Source of the DNA: Frankia sp. QA3
GTDB lineage: Bacteria; Actinomycetota; Actinomycetes; Frankiales; Frankiaceae
Direction of reading: 5' to 3'
DNA length: 64,000 nucleotides
Assembly (NCBI RefSeq): GCF_000262465.1
Contig: NZ_CM001489.1
Location: 3,888,047 to 3,952,046, forward strand
Position 1 is the stretch's first letter, and each line of letters begins with the position of its first letter. Below are positions 6,951 through 16,241 of this stretch, one piece after another. The position numbers and the translations under genes are program-made. A model generated the notes under the pieces. The model was not told the DNA's origin, did no database searches, and saw nothing but the letters and a program-made list of their open reading frames with translations.

Positions 6951-8645
6951 TCACGGGCCGCAGTGGGCGGGTGGGATCTCGGGGCGGCAGCCGGGAGGGA
7001 GGACCCGGCGGATCTCGATCTCGCCGTTGCCGAAGGATTTCAGCACCACCGAGTGGCGCAGCGCCTCGGCGACGATCGGGACCTCGGCGAGCACCGAGTC
7101 CGGCGGCTTGCCCATCATCAGGTAGTCGACGTCCTTCCAGCCGTTCGGGAAGTGGCCGCGGACCTCCGGGTCGAGGTCGAGCTTGTAGAACCACACCGGC
7201 AGCGGGCGGCGGCCGGCGATGGTGAGATCGGTCCAGGCGATGTCGTCGGTGATGACGGTGCCGTCGTCGTGGATGTGGGCGAGGAACCAGCGGGTGGCAT
7301 CCCGGCTCGGGGCACTCGCGTCGACGGTCACCGCTGTGTGGATCTTCGGCGTCCAGTCCCAGGCCAGTGTCACCACCGAGCCGACCACGGCCACCGCCAC
7401 CGCGCCTCGGCGCAGGCCGCGCCAGACGACGGGCAGCCATCCCGCCGAGGCACGGCCATCCGGCGGGAGCCGAGCCGCCGTGGCAGACGCCTCGGGCACG
7501 CGCCGGGGCAACGCGGCGTCGAGCAGGCCGGCGGCGCACAGGGCGGCGAACGGCAGCATCGCGGTGACGTACGGGTTGGGCAGGTAGCCGTTACGGAAGA
7601 TGAACCCGAACTGCAACAGCAGCAGCGCCGCGACCACCCGCAGGCGGCGCAGGGCGAGCAGTGGCACGGCCGCGACGATGCCGGCGGGCACCAGGTACGG
7701 GTCGAGGTCGAGCCAGGAGCGGACCACGTTGTAGGTGTCGCTGCTCGTGTCGAGCACACTGCCGCTCGGCGCCCGGTCGAACAGCTGCCAGCGCACCGCC
7801 CATTCCAGCGAGACGTGGCCGGGCCCCTCGAACAGCTCGTTCTTCGCCGCCGCGTACAGGATGTAGATGCCGCAGATCCCGATCAGGCAGCCGAGGAAGT
7901 TACGCCGCACGAACCGCCAGTTCCGCGGGTCCCGGTGCTGCCAGAGCAGCACGTACAACCCGGGCAGGAAAAGCAGCGTCGTCTCCTTGGACCAGAACGA
8001 GAACGCCATGAACGTCCCGGCGAGCGCCGCCGCGGCCACGCTGCGCCGCGGGGACGCCGCGCAGACGAACGCGGCCAGCAGCCACATCACCGCGATGTTG
8101 TCCAGGAACGCCATTCGCTGGTACCACAGCGCGAGCGGCGACAGCGAGAACACCAGCAGCGCCAGGCCGGCGAAGAACCGGCGCAGGCCCAGCAGCCGGC
8201 CGAGCCGGTACAGCAGCACGCAGCTCGCCAGGTGCAGCAGGAACATCAGCTCCCGGGCGGCGGTGACCGCCGTCGCCGCCCGGTGGAAGCCGTCGGTCAG
8301 CTTCGTGTAGATCGCGATGAGCAGCCAGCCGCCGAACGGATGGTCGTACCAGTAGGTGTAGTGGGCGATGCGGTTCCAGTACTGCATCGAGTAGGCCTGC
8401 GCGGCGTAGGTGCCCTCGTCGTCGGTGACCCGCCCCGGCCAGCCGTCGAAGTTGATCCCGTGGACCACCGCGACGACTCCCAGGAGCACCGCGAGCAGGA
8501 CGAGGCTGTGCCGGTGGGCCCGCGCGCCGGCCGCCACCCGGGCGCCCAGCAGCCGGGCCCGGTCGGCGGCCCAGGCGGCGGGCCGCGGCGCCACCGGGCG
8601 CGGCAGGGTCTCGTCGAGAGCGTCGAGAACGTCGGGGACGGTCAC
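6951..8645 (-). CDS. GT39/ArnT-like integral membrane glycosyltransferase
   Basis: A 564-aa protein. Its GTG start overlaps the stop of the upstream GT2 gene (GTGA at 8642-8645). It has about 9-11 hydrophobic helices. The first outer loop contains the acidic pair DDEGTYAAQAY, the DE-type catalytic motif of GT-C enzymes that use a polyprenyl-phosphate sugar. It then carries WYDHPFGGW and YQRMAFLDN, typical of the PMT/ArnT superfamily. Family role: transfer of a sugar from a lipid-linked donor to a target on the outer face of the membrane. The operon's first gene, a Dol-P-sugar synthase, would make that donor. The acceptor is unknown. It is the last gene of the six-gene operon. Confidence 0.85.
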   Translation of the reverse strand: MTVPDVLDALDETLPRPVAPRPAAWAADRARLLGARVAAGARAHRHSLVLLAVLLGVVAVVHGINFDGWPGRVTDDEGTYAAQAYSMQYWNRIAHYTYWYDHPFGGWLLIAIYTKLTDGFHRAATAVTAARELMFLLHLASCVLLYRLGRLLGLRRFFAGLALLVFSLSPLALWYQRMAFLDNIAVMWLLAAFVCAASPRRSVAAAALAGTFMAFSFWSKETTLLFLPGLYVLLWQHRDPRNWRFVRRNFLGCLIGICGIYILYAAAKNELFEGPGHVSLEWAVRWQLFDRAPSGSVLDTSSDTYNVVRSWLDLDPYLVPAGIVAAVPLLALRRLRVVAALLLLQFGFIFRNGYLPNPYVTAMLPFAALCAAGLLDAALPRRVPEASATAARLPPDGRASAGWLPVVWRGLRRGAVAVAVVGSVVTLAWDWTPKIHTAVTVDASAPSRDATRWFLAHIHDDGTVITDDIAWTDLTIAGRRPLPVWFYKLDLDPEVRGHFPNGWKDVDYLMMGKPPDSVLAEVPIVAEALRHSVVLKSFGNGEIEIRRVLPPGCRPEIPPAHCGP

Positions 8646-10642
8646 GATGCCGCCTCCAGCCCGAAGCGACCCGCGGCGGCACCGGCGCCGTGGTGGGCGC
8701 CGGAATGCGACGTCTTCTCCCATTCCAGCCGGCCGCGCAGCAGGCGGGCGGTGGCCCGCACCGCGGCGATCGACAGCGCGAGCTGGTAGAACGGCGCGCT
8801 GAGGATGAGCCGGACGCTGTCCCAGCGGCCGACGGCGAGATCGTAGGCGTCGGCGAACTCCCGGAACGCCGCCTGTTCGGAGAAGACGGTCATGACGGAG
8901 GCGGCCAGCGGCAGCCAGAAGACGATGACGAGGCCCGTCGGCGCCGCGAGGAACAGCGTGAGGACTGCCGAGACGGGGAGCAGCAACCCGGCCATCGCCT
9001 GGAAGAACGGCATGGCCAGCATCTCCGCCGCCATCAGCCGCTGGCGTGCCCCGGGCAGCAGGCGCCAGTCCCCCTTGAACAGGACCTGCATGAACCCCAT
9101 CATCCAGCGGGTGCGCTGGACGACGAGCTTCGTCAGGCTCTCCGGCGTCTCCTCCCGGGTCGTCAGGTCCGGGTGGTAGAACACCGTCGTGCGGATGCCG
9201 GCGACCGAGGCGCGCACCCCGAGGTCGCAGTCCTCGGTGAGGCAGGCAACGTCCCAGCCGCCGAGCCGCTCCAGCACGGACCGACGGATGAACACGGTGT
9301 TCCCGCCGAGGGGGATGAAGCGCGCCCGCGCCTGGAAGCGCAGGCGGGACATGAACCAGATGTAGTACTCCAGGCAGTTGCGGGCCCGCCACCAGGAGGT
9401 CCCGGTGTCCCACCGGCGCAGCGCCGCGCGTAGCCGGCCGACACCGGCGGGCCGCGGCTGGCGGGCCTCCCGGGCCGGAGCGCGCACGTTCATGAGCTGG
9501 ACGCCGCCCTGGAAGATGCCGACGTCGGCCTGGCGCTGCGCGAGGGTGTTGACGTAGGTGAGCAGGCCGCCGGCGATGAGCGACTCGGCGTCGACGATGC
9601 CGACGATGTCCCCGGTGCAGTGCCGGCGGGCGTCCTCCAGCGACAGCGGCTTGCTGCGCCGGCTGCCCTCCGGAGCGATGACGCGGACGTTGGGATGGCG
9701 GGCGGCGATCTGCTCGGCGATGCGCCGGGTCGGCCGGTCGACCTCGTCGTGGGAGACCATCACCACCAGTTCCAGCAGGTCGGCCGGGTAGTCGCCGGCG
9801 AGGATCTGGGTCAGGGTCCGGCCGAGGATCGGCTCTTCGCGGGCGGGGACGATCAGCGAGAAGCGATGGCGCGGCGCCAGGACGTCGGTGAGGTCGACGT
9901 GGTGCACCCGCTCGGGGAGCTGCCAGCTGTACTGGCCGCGGACCAGGGTGAGGATGGCGACGAGCAGCATCAGCAGCGACACCCCCGTCCACGCGGCGAG
10001 CAGCACCGCGTGGTGATGCTGCGCCGCGCGGACCGCCAGCGCCCCGGCGAGCGGAGCGGTGGCCAGGACGGACATCCCGCGGCGGCGGTGGCGCGCAGCC
10101 TGCGCCGGCAGCTCGCGGCGGGACAACAGCAGCGTGCCGGCCATCGCGGCCGCCGCCCCCAGGGTCGCGGCGAGCCAGCCGGGCAGGTCCGGGCCCTCGA
10201 CCGAGGCGACCCGGAGATCCGGGGAGCCGGCGACCGTGAACACGTACCAGCCGGCGGACTCGCAGGCGAGCTGGACGATCCGCGGCAGCCGGGCGCCACG
10301 GTGGTCGACACGCTCGGCGACGCGGACCAGGGCGAGACCGCCGCCGGCGTCGATCGGCCGCGGCCAGCCCGCCGCCGGGCGGCGGGGGCCGGCGCGACCG
10401 AACGTGCGGGGCGCGAGGACCGCGAGCGCGGCCGGGACCAGGTAGGCCAGGCCGTCCTCGACGGCCAACGGGCCGGCGAACAAGGCGGCGAGGGCGACGT
10501 GCAGGGCGATCCCCCAGGCCGCCGTCGCCAGCCGCCCGCGCCGGACGGCCGCCCGCGGGGCGCGGTGGTTGCGCGCGGGTGGGTGCCGCGGCGGGGCGGA
10601 GGGGAACGTGCGGGGCCGCGATGGTGCAGAGTCGGATGTCAC
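8642..10642 (-). CDS. cslA: CslA-like processive GT2 glycosyltransferase
   Basis: With a GTG at 10642 the protein is 666 aa; an in-frame start at 10711 would add 23 low-complexity residues. Two or more N-terminal helices precede a GT2 catalytic domain with LIVPAREE, a DAES metal-binding motif, LTEDCDLG (TED) and QRTRW (the QxxRW motif of processive synthases). About four helices follow. This layout matches cellulose-synthase-like proteins such as Streptomyces CslA, which makes a beta-glucan at hyphal tips and works with the copper oxidase GlxA. A GlxA-like gene and a Sco copper chaperone are in the same operon here, which supports that comparison. The polymer made is not known. Confidence 0.85.
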   Translation of the reverse strand: MTSDSAPSRPRTFPSAPPRHPPARNHRAPRAAVRRGRLATAAWGIALHVALAALFAGPLAVEDGLAYLVPAALAVLAPRTFGRAGPRRPAAGWPRPIDAGGGLALVRVAERVDHRGARLPRIVQLACESAGWYVFTVAGSPDLRVASVEGPDLPGWLAATLGAAAAMAGTLLLSRRELPAQAARHRRRGMSVLATAPLAGALAVRAAQHHHAVLLAAWTGVSLLMLLVAILTLVRGQYSWQLPERVHHVDLTDVLAPRHRFSLIVPAREEPILGRTLTQILAGDYPADLLELVVMVSHDEVDRPTRRIAEQIAARHPNVRVIAPEGSRRSKPLSLEDARRHCTGDIVGIVDAESLIAGGLLTYVNTLAQRQADVGIFQGGVQLMNVRAPAREARQPRPAGVGRLRAALRRWDTGTSWWRARNCLEYYIWFMSRLRFQARARFIPLGGNTVFIRRSVLERLGGWDVACLTEDCDLGVRASVAGIRTTVFYHPDLTTREETPESLTKLVVQRTRWMMGFMQVLFKGDWRLLPGARQRLMAAEMLAMPFFQAMAGLLLPVSAVLTLFLAAPTGLVIVFWLPLAASVMTVFSEQAAFREFADAYDLAVGRWDSVRLILSAPFYQLALSIAAVRATARLLRGRLEWEKTSHSGAHHGAGAAAGRFGLEAAS

Positions 10643-10777
10643 CTGTACCTGCCTGACGGGGAGGGGACGCGGCGGCGTGGCGCCGGAACGCGGGTGCCGG
10701 GATCCCGGCACGGCGGGATGCCGCCGCCGCGGGCGGCGCGCGCGTTCCGGGATCGCGCCGTGGAGGCTGGGGTCGGA

Positions 10778-11512
10778 TCAGAACGCGGCGACGAGCCTCG
10801 GCAGATCGGCGACGTACTCGGCGACTTTTGTGTCGGCGAAGTAACGCACGCGGACGCGGTTGTCCGGACCGATCCCGAGGACCTGTGAGGCGTGGCTGAC
10901 CAGGTACGTCGAACCGTCGCCGGCGCGGACGGCCGGGTCGGCGAGAGCCACCGGCACGCCGACCGCCCGCTGCGCCGCGTCGATCTGCGCCGGGGTGCCG
11001 GTCAGCCCGACGAAGCCGGCGTCGAACTGGTCGAGCCAGCGGCGCAGCACCGCCGGGGTGTCCCGCGCCGGATCGGTCGTGATGAAGACGACCGTCACCT
11101 TCGCCGCGGTCGCGGGCCCGGCGACCTGCCGGGCCGCCGCAAGGTCCGCCATCGTCGTCGGGCACACGTCGGGGCAGTGCGTGTAACCGAAGAACAGCAG
11201 CGTGGCGCGGCCGGCGGTGGCGCGGGCGAAGTCGTAGCGGTGCCCGGCGGTGTCGGTCAGGACGAACGACGGGCGGGGCACGGCGACCCCGGGGACGGCA
11301 CCGTGCCAGCCCCCGCCGGCCGTGGCCACCGCGCCGGAACCGCGCGCCGGCCCGTCGGCCACCGCCGGTGGCACACCGCCCGCGGGATCGGCTCCGCCGC
11401 AGCCGGCGAGCGCGCCGATCCCGATGACGGCGACCAGCACCACCAGCCCGTGGCGCGCCGGCCAGGCCCGCAGGCCGGCGCCGCGGGGGCAGCCGCCGTC
11501 CGTACCGGCCAC
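10778..11512 (-). CDS. Sco1/SenC-family copper chaperone lipoprotein
   Basis: Taking the GTG at 11512 gives 244 aa with a lipoprotein signal (hydrophobic core GLVVLVAVIGIGALAGC, lipobox Cys at about residue 38). A thioredoxin-like Sco domain follows, with the copper-binding CPDVC (inside YTHCPDVCPTTM) and the distal His in VSHASQVLGI. Sco proteins deliver copper to extracytoplasmic enzymes. In Streptomyces lividans Sco supplies the GlxA oxidase as well as cytochrome oxidase. Its place between the GlxA-like and CslA-like genes makes metallation of that oxidase the likely job. It begins 11 bp after the preceding gene's stop. Confidence 0.9.
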   Translation of the reverse strand: MAGTDGGCPRGAGLRAWPARHGLVVLVAVIGIGALAGCGGADPAGGVPPAVADGPARGSGAVATAGGGWHGAVPGVAVPRPSFVLTDTAGHRYDFARATAGRATLLFFGYTHCPDVCPTTMADLAAARQVAGPATAAKVTVVFITTDPARDTPAVLRRWLDQFDAGFVGLTGTPAQIDAAQRAVGVPVALADPAVRAGDGSTYLVSHASQVLGIGPDNRVRVRYFADTKVAEYVADLPRLVAAF

Positions 11513-11522
11513 AGGGGGGTGG

Positions 11523-12023
11523 TCAGGGCGCACAGAGCACCGTGCCCCGTGCGGCCGCGGGCGCCGCGCCGGCGAGCCGCCGGGTGTCCTGACCGGTGAC
11601 CCGGACGGAGCCGATTCCCTGTTCGCGCAGGTAGGCGCAGTCGAGCCGCCGGCCGGCCGGCGGGGTGCGCGGCACGCAGACCCGCCGGCCGGTGTCGGCC
11701 GCGACGTAGTTGTAGTCGCAGCCGTCGAGGCCGACCGGGACCGGTGAGGGGCTGCCGTTGCCCCGGGGCACGACCCGACCGGACAGCGCGGCGGCCGGCG
11801 CGACCGCGGCGACGATGCCCTGCCCGGCGGAACCCTGCCCGGAGGAGTCGTGGCCGGGCGATCCGGGACGGCCGGAGCCGCCGCCGGGCCACCCACCATG
11901 GCCGATCACTCCGGCGGCGCCGTTGACGAGCGCCACCGCGAGGGCGATCGTCACCAGCACCCGCCGCCGTCCCCCGGCCGAGGGGACGGGCGGGACGGGC
12001 GGCCCGTCCAGGCGCGCGCTCAT
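11523..12023 (-). CDS. Membrane-anchored secreted protein of unknown function
   Basis: A 166-aa product whose ATG at 12023 overlaps the oxidase stop (ATGA). One N-terminal hydrophobic segment (VLVTIALAVALVNGAAGVIG, residues ~22-41) acts as signal or anchor. A Gly/Ser-rich linker leads to a small C-terminal domain with four cysteines (CDYNYV, RVCVPRT, LDCAYL, TVLCAP), suggesting two disulfides outside the cell. I recognise no family. Its conserved place in the operon between oxidase and copper chaperone suggests a helper of the oxidase or of the glycan synthase, but this is inference. Confidence 0.7.
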   Translation of the reverse strand: MSARLDGPPVPPVPSAGGRRRVLVTIALAVALVNGAAGVIGHGGWPGGGSGRPGSPGHDSSGQGSAGQGIVAAVAPAAALSGRVVPRGNGSPSPVPVGLDGCDYNYVAADTGRRVCVPRTPPAGRRLDCAYLREQGIGSVRVTGQDTRRLAGAAPAAARGTVLCAP

Positions 12024-14809
12024 CCGACCCGCACCCATCGAGCGACGGAGGGAACCCCGGCGGTGTTCTGCGCGAACATCATGTAGTACCCCGGCGGAAG
12101 AAGATTCGGATTGTCGGGGACGTCGACCGAGATCCGGCCGCCCTGGCTGCCGGTCGACACCGGCAGGTCGACGCTGCGCTGGTTGGGATCGGCCTGGTGG
12201 GTCACCGACGCCGGCCGCAGCAGCGTGACCCGGCCGATGTCGCCGTCGACCGTCAGCGCCTGCCGCGAGCCGTAGCCGAACGTGTCGGCGGCCTGGGTGA
12301 TCGCGGGCCGTTGCCGGCTCATGTACCAGGGCCGGTAGACGGAGATCGTCTGGCTGAACGACCCGTCCAGGGGGTTGTTCCCCAGCGCGACGACGCTGCC
12401 GTCGGGCAGCAGGAACGCCTGCGAGTGGTAGGTCCGGTCCTGGGGGTCCGGCGGGACGGGGGTGAACCTGTTCGCCACCGGGTCGTAGATGGACGCCTCG
12501 TGCACCGGGTCGGACCTCAGGTGTCGTCCCCCACCGGTCTCCAGGACCTTCCCGTCGGGCAGGATCACGGCGCTGATGTACATCTTCGCCGCGGGCAGGT
12601 CCGGGCCGGGCTGCCAGTGCGGGTCGGGCTGGCGCAGGTCGATGAGGTCGGTGGTGGCGATGGCGTCGGCCCCGGCGTCGCCGTTGCCGCCGCCCAGGGT
12701 CAGCACCCGCCCGGCCTGGGCCGGCGGCAGAAGCACCGAGGCGCCCTGGTCGCGCAGGTTCACGTCGCGCAGGCCGGGCACGTCGTTGACGGTCGCCGTG
12801 GCCGGATCGTAGATGTTCGAGCCGGCCGCGGTCGGCGCGTTGCCGAAGGTGTGGACGCCGCCGTAGAACAGCCGCCCGTCCGTCATCAGCTTCAGCTCTG
12901 GGTAGAGGCCCCAGAAGAAGAACGTCTGCGGCACCTGGGCGGCGGGCAGCCAGCTCTGCCGGGAGCTGTCGAACATCTCGGTGGCGACGCTGCCGGCCGC
13001 GTTCTGGTCCAGGCCGCCCACGGCGAGGACGTTGCCGTCGCCCAGCGCGGTCAGGCTGGGATACCAGTGGCCGCCGCCGGGCAGGTCGTTCGTCGCCGTG
13101 TACGTGTCGGCCACGGGATCGAAGACGTAGCTCTTCGCCAGCCCCTTGTAGTTCGCCGTCGCGGTGGAGTAGGCGGCCGTTCCGCCGGCCAGCAGGATTC
13201 GACCGTCCGGAAGCTGGACATGGCCGGAGCAGAAAAGGTCGTCCGTAATAGGAACATCTTTGAACTGACCGGTATTCGGATTCCACACGGTGGACTTGAA
13301 GGTGTGCGCGTCGAAGGCGGACAGGTCGTTTCCGGAACCGGCGACGAGCAGCACGTTCCCGGTGCGCAGGACGCTGGCGTGCACGGACCGGACGGACATC
13401 GGATAGCTGAGCGTCTGCCAGGATCCGCCGCAGTCGGCGGTGCATCCACCCGGCGGCGGGGGCGGGACGGGACCGGGGTCGCCGCCGCCGGTGTAGTCGA
13501 CGCGGATCTGCGCCCCACCGGCCCGCTCGTAGTACTCGGTGACGATCGTATGGGTGCCCGCGGTCACCGTCGGGGTGGCGGTGAAGGTGGTCGGGCCCTG
13601 GTCGTTCCAGCCGTCGATCACCCGGGTACCGTCGACGTAGACGCGCACCCCGTCGTCGGCCGTCGCGGTGATCGTGATCGGGCCGGCGGCGAAGCGGTCG
13701 ACCCGGGTCCAGCGGGCGGAGAAGGCGTCCGTGCCGATGCCGGACACGTTCGGGCCGCCGTCGCCGTAGTCGTGGTGCAGGCCGGTCTCGCAGCGCACCG
13801 GCGTCGGCGTGCCGGCGAGCGTGACGTTGCCGAAGTACTGGGCCGACCACTGCAGGCCGTTGCACGCCGCCGCGGGCGTGAGGGTGTAGCCGACCCGCGC
13901 GGTCGCGCCCCCGCTGTGCTCGTAGTACTCGACGCGGACGTCGTGGCTGCCGGCGGTGACCGCCGTGCTCGCCGTGTAGGTGGTGGGGCCCTGGTCGCGC
14001 CACCGGTCGATGATCGGCTGGTCGTCGAGGTAGACCCGGATCCCATCGTCGGCGGTGACGGTGAACGCCAGGGTGCCGGCGGCGAAGGTCGCCGTCCGCG
14101 TCCAGCGGGCGGAGAAGTTGTCGGCACCGATGCCGGCCAGGCCGGGACCGTCGTCGCCCCAGGCGTAGTCGACGCTCGCCGAGCAGCGCGGCACCCCGGT
14201 ACCGCTCAGCGTCCGGTTCGGGAAGTAGCTGCCCGCCCACTCGCCCGCCGCGCAGTCCGGCCCGGGGCCGCTCGGCTCCCCCGGCCCGCCGGTGAGGTCG
14301 AACTCGACCATGGCGCCGCCGGCGTTCTGGTAGTACTCGACCACGACCGTGTGGGCGCCCGCGGCCAGGGTGCGGGTGCCGGTGAAGGTCTGCGGGCCGT
14401 GGTCGCCCCAGCCGTCGGTGACGGACTGCCCGTCGATGAGCACCCGGACGCCGTCGTCGCCGGTCACGCTTGCCGTGTAGGAGCCGGCGGCGAGGGTGAA
14501 CTGGCGGGTCCAGCGCACCGAGTAGCCGGTGGTGCCGATGCCGGTGACGCCGGGGCCGTTCGCCGACCAGTCGAAGTCGATCGCTGCGTCGCAGCGCTGG
14601 CCGGCCGGGTCGCCGCCGAGATCGGTGCCGGGGTGGAACTCGGCATTCCACTGGTCGTCCGGGCAGGTCTGCGCCGACGCCGCCGGCGAGCCCGCGGCGA
14701 CCAGGAGGACGAGCTGCCCGACGGCCGAGGCCAGCACCACGGCGACCAGCGCCCGGCCGGAACGGGCCGGGCGGACGAGCCGGCGCGGCCGTGGCTCACG
14801 TGGCCGCAT
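12020..14809 (-). CDS. glxA: Secreted GlxA-like copper radical oxidase with three PA14 domains
   Basis: A 929-aa protein. The ATG at 14809 follows GGAGG at a spacing of 7 nt. A signal peptide covers residues ~1-46. Three PA14 domains of ~125 residues follow, each with a DDG calcium/sugar loop and an EYY strand near its end. A galactose-oxidase/kelch domain fills ~450-929. All cofactor residues known from GlxA can be matched: Cys in LFCSGH, Trp and Tyr three apart in WGLYPEL, Tyr-His in TYHSQA, and a distal His in VTHQADPNQR. It should oxidise a sugar alcohol to an aldehyde and release H2O2. The PA14 domains probably bind glycan. Streptomyces GlxA lacks such an N-terminal array, as far as I recall. 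Confidence 0.9.
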   Translation of the reverse strand: MRPREPRPRRLVRPARSGRALVAVVLASAVGQLVLLVAAGSPAASAQTCPDDQWNAEFHPGTDLGGDPAGQRCDAAIDFDWSANGPGVTGIGTTGYSVRWTRQFTLAAGSYTASVTGDDGVRVLIDGQSVTDGWGDHGPQTFTGTRTLAAGAHTVVVEYYQNAGGAMVEFDLTGGPGEPSGPGPDCAAGEWAGSYFPNRTLSGTGVPRCSASVDYAWGDDGPGLAGIGADNFSARWTRTATFAAGTLAFTVTADDGIRVYLDDQPIIDRWRDQGPTTYTASTAVTAGSHDVRVEYYEHSGGATARVGYTLTPAAACNGLQWSAQYFGNVTLAGTPTPVRCETGLHHDYGDGGPNVSGIGTDAFSARWTRVDRFAAGPITITATADDGVRVYVDGTRVIDGWNDQGPTTFTATPTVTAGTHTIVTEYYERAGGAQIRVDYTGGGDPGPVPPPPPGGCTADCGGSWQTLSYPMSVRSVHASVLRTGNVLLVAGSGNDLSAFDAHTFKSTVWNPNTGQFKDVPITDDLFCSGHVQLPDGRILLAGGTAAYSTATANYKGLAKSYVFDPVADTYTATNDLPGGGHWYPSLTALGDGNVLAVGGLDQNAAGSVATEMFDSSRQSWLPAAQVPQTFFFWGLYPELKLMTDGRLFYGGVHTFGNAPTAAGSNIYDPATATVNDVPGLRDVNLRDQGASVLLPPAQAGRVLTLGGGNGDAGADAIATTDLIDLRQPDPHWQPGPDLPAAKMYISAVILPDGKVLETGGGRHLRSDPVHEASIYDPVANRFTPVPPDPQDRTYHSQAFLLPDGSVVALGNNPLDGSFSQTISVYRPWYMSRQRPAITQAADTFGYGSRQALTVDGDIGRVTLLRPASVTHQADPNQRSVDLPVSTGSQGGRISVDVPDNPNLLPPGYYMMFAQNTAGVPSVARWVRVG

Positions 14810-16241
14810 CGGTGGCCTCCTCCCCCGGCGTGCCCCCCGGCCAGGACAGGCCACCCGGCCGACCCGCACCCTGCGCCCGGCCTGGCCGGACTGCCCGTGT
14901 CGGTCCGAAGGACCCCCGGCGCGGCGTCGCCGGCATCGGTGGCGTCGGCGGGATCGGTGCGGTCGGGGCGGATGATCCCGCCGGCCGGTGGCGGTAGACC
15001 AGCCGCTCCACCACCAGGTAACGGACGACCACCGCGGCGGCCAGCGACAGCAGGGTGGCCGTGCCGACGCCGAACCCCCACCGGCCGACGAACAGCGCGA
15101 GCAGCGGCAGCCGGATGACGAGGTCGAGGTTGTTGATGATCGCGAACGCCGGGTAGCGGCGCAGCCGGGACCCCGCCTGGCGGTCCCAGACCAGCAGTTC
15201 GCAGCCGGCGAAGTTCCAGGCGATCGCGAGCTGCGTGGCGAGGATCGCCGCGGCCAGGTAGTGCAGGCCAAGATGGTGCAGGCCGGCGGTGCCGAGCAGG
15301 TTCGGGACGGTGCCGGACGCCCCGACCAGGGCGAACCGCGCCGGGCGGGGAACCCGCAGCGAGAACAGCCGCCGGGCGAACCGGACCCCCTCGGACACCG
15401 AGGCGTTCGAGGCACCGGCGTGCCGCTCGGCGAAGGCGTAGCCAACCTCCCGGATGCGCAGCGGCCCGGCGGTGGCCAGCAGCTCCAGCAGGATCTTGTA
15501 GCCGTCGGGCCGCAGCCCCGCCCGGTCGACGGCGGCCACCCGGACGAGGAAGAAGCCGCTCATCACGTCGGAGACCCCGCGCAGCCGCCGCGGGAACGCC
15601 AGCCGGCAGAGCAGGTTCGAGCCGGTGGAGACGAGGTGACGGGTGGTGCCGGCGAGACCGGAGGCGCTGCCGCCGGGCACGTACCGGCTGCCGATGACCA
15701 CGTCGGCGGCGTCGTGCAGGGCCGCGGCGAGCAGGGCTGGGATCGTCTCCGGCGGGTGCTGCAGGTCGCCGTCGATGATCACGGCATAGGGCGCCGCGCA
15801 CAGGGCGAATCCCTCGCTGACCGCGCCGCCGAGCCCGCCCACCCGGTCGCCCGGCGCGCGGTGGTGCACCCGCACCGGCAGGCCCACCGTCGGCCGGACC
15901 CGGGCGATCGCCTCGGGCGTTCCGTCATCGGAGTCGTCGACGAAGATGACCTCCCCGGCGAGGCCCCGCAGCGCGTCGTCGAGCCGGCGCAGCAGAGGCT
16001 CGATGTTGTGCGCCTCGTTGCGGGTCGGCACCACCACGGACAGCCGCGGCGCCACCGGTGCGATGCGGTGGGCGGCCGTCGGTGGGTCGGCGTCGGCGGG
16101 CAGGGGCGGGTCGGTCCGGGCCTCGCTCGCTGCCGCGGCGGCGGCCAGGCCGTCCGGTGGGATACGGGGCTGGGGCAGGACGGGTCGGCGCAACAGGCCG
16201 GTGAGGTCGTCGGGAAGATCCCCGGTACTCGTCGGCGTCAT
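14796..16241 (-). CDS. Dol-P-mannose synthase-like GT2 fused to GtrA membrane domain
   Basis: The ATG at 16241 gives 481 aa. Residues ~65-290 form a GT2 domain of the DPM1/Ppm1 type (LSVVVPTRNEAHNI, FVDDSDDGTPE, and DGDLQHPPE with the metal-binding DxD). Residues ~300-425 form a GtrA-like four-helix domain (RFALVGASGTVPN, WNFAGCELLVWD). The tail is Pro/Ala-rich. GT2-GtrA fusions make polyprenyl-phosphate sugars and help move them across the membrane. It is the first gene of the operon and overlaps the oxidase gene by 14 bp. It is the likely donor maker for the GT39-like enzyme encoded last. Confidence 0.88.
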   Translation of the reverse strand: MTPTSTGDLPDDLTGLLRRPVLPQPRIPPDGLAAAAAASEARTDPPLPADADPPTAAHRIAPVAPRLSVVVPTRNEAHNIEPLLRRLDDALRGLAGEVIFVDDSDDGTPEAIARVRPTVGLPVRVHHRAPGDRVGGLGGAVSEGFALCAAPYAVIIDGDLQHPPETIPALLAAALHDAADVVIGSRYVPGGSASGLAGTTRHLVSTGSNLLCRLAFPRRLRGVSDVMSGFFLVRVAAVDRAGLRPDGYKILLELLATAGPLRIREVGYAFAERHAGASNASVSEGVRFARRLFSLRVPRPARFALVGASGTVPNLLGTAGLHHLGLHYLAAAILATQLAIAWNFAGCELLVWDRQAGSRLRRYPAFAIINNLDLVIRLPLLALFVGRWGFGVGTATLLSLAAAVVVRYLVVERLVYRHRPAGSSAPTAPIPPTPPMPATPRRGSFGPTRAVRPGRAQGAGRPGGLSWPGGTPGEEATDAAT

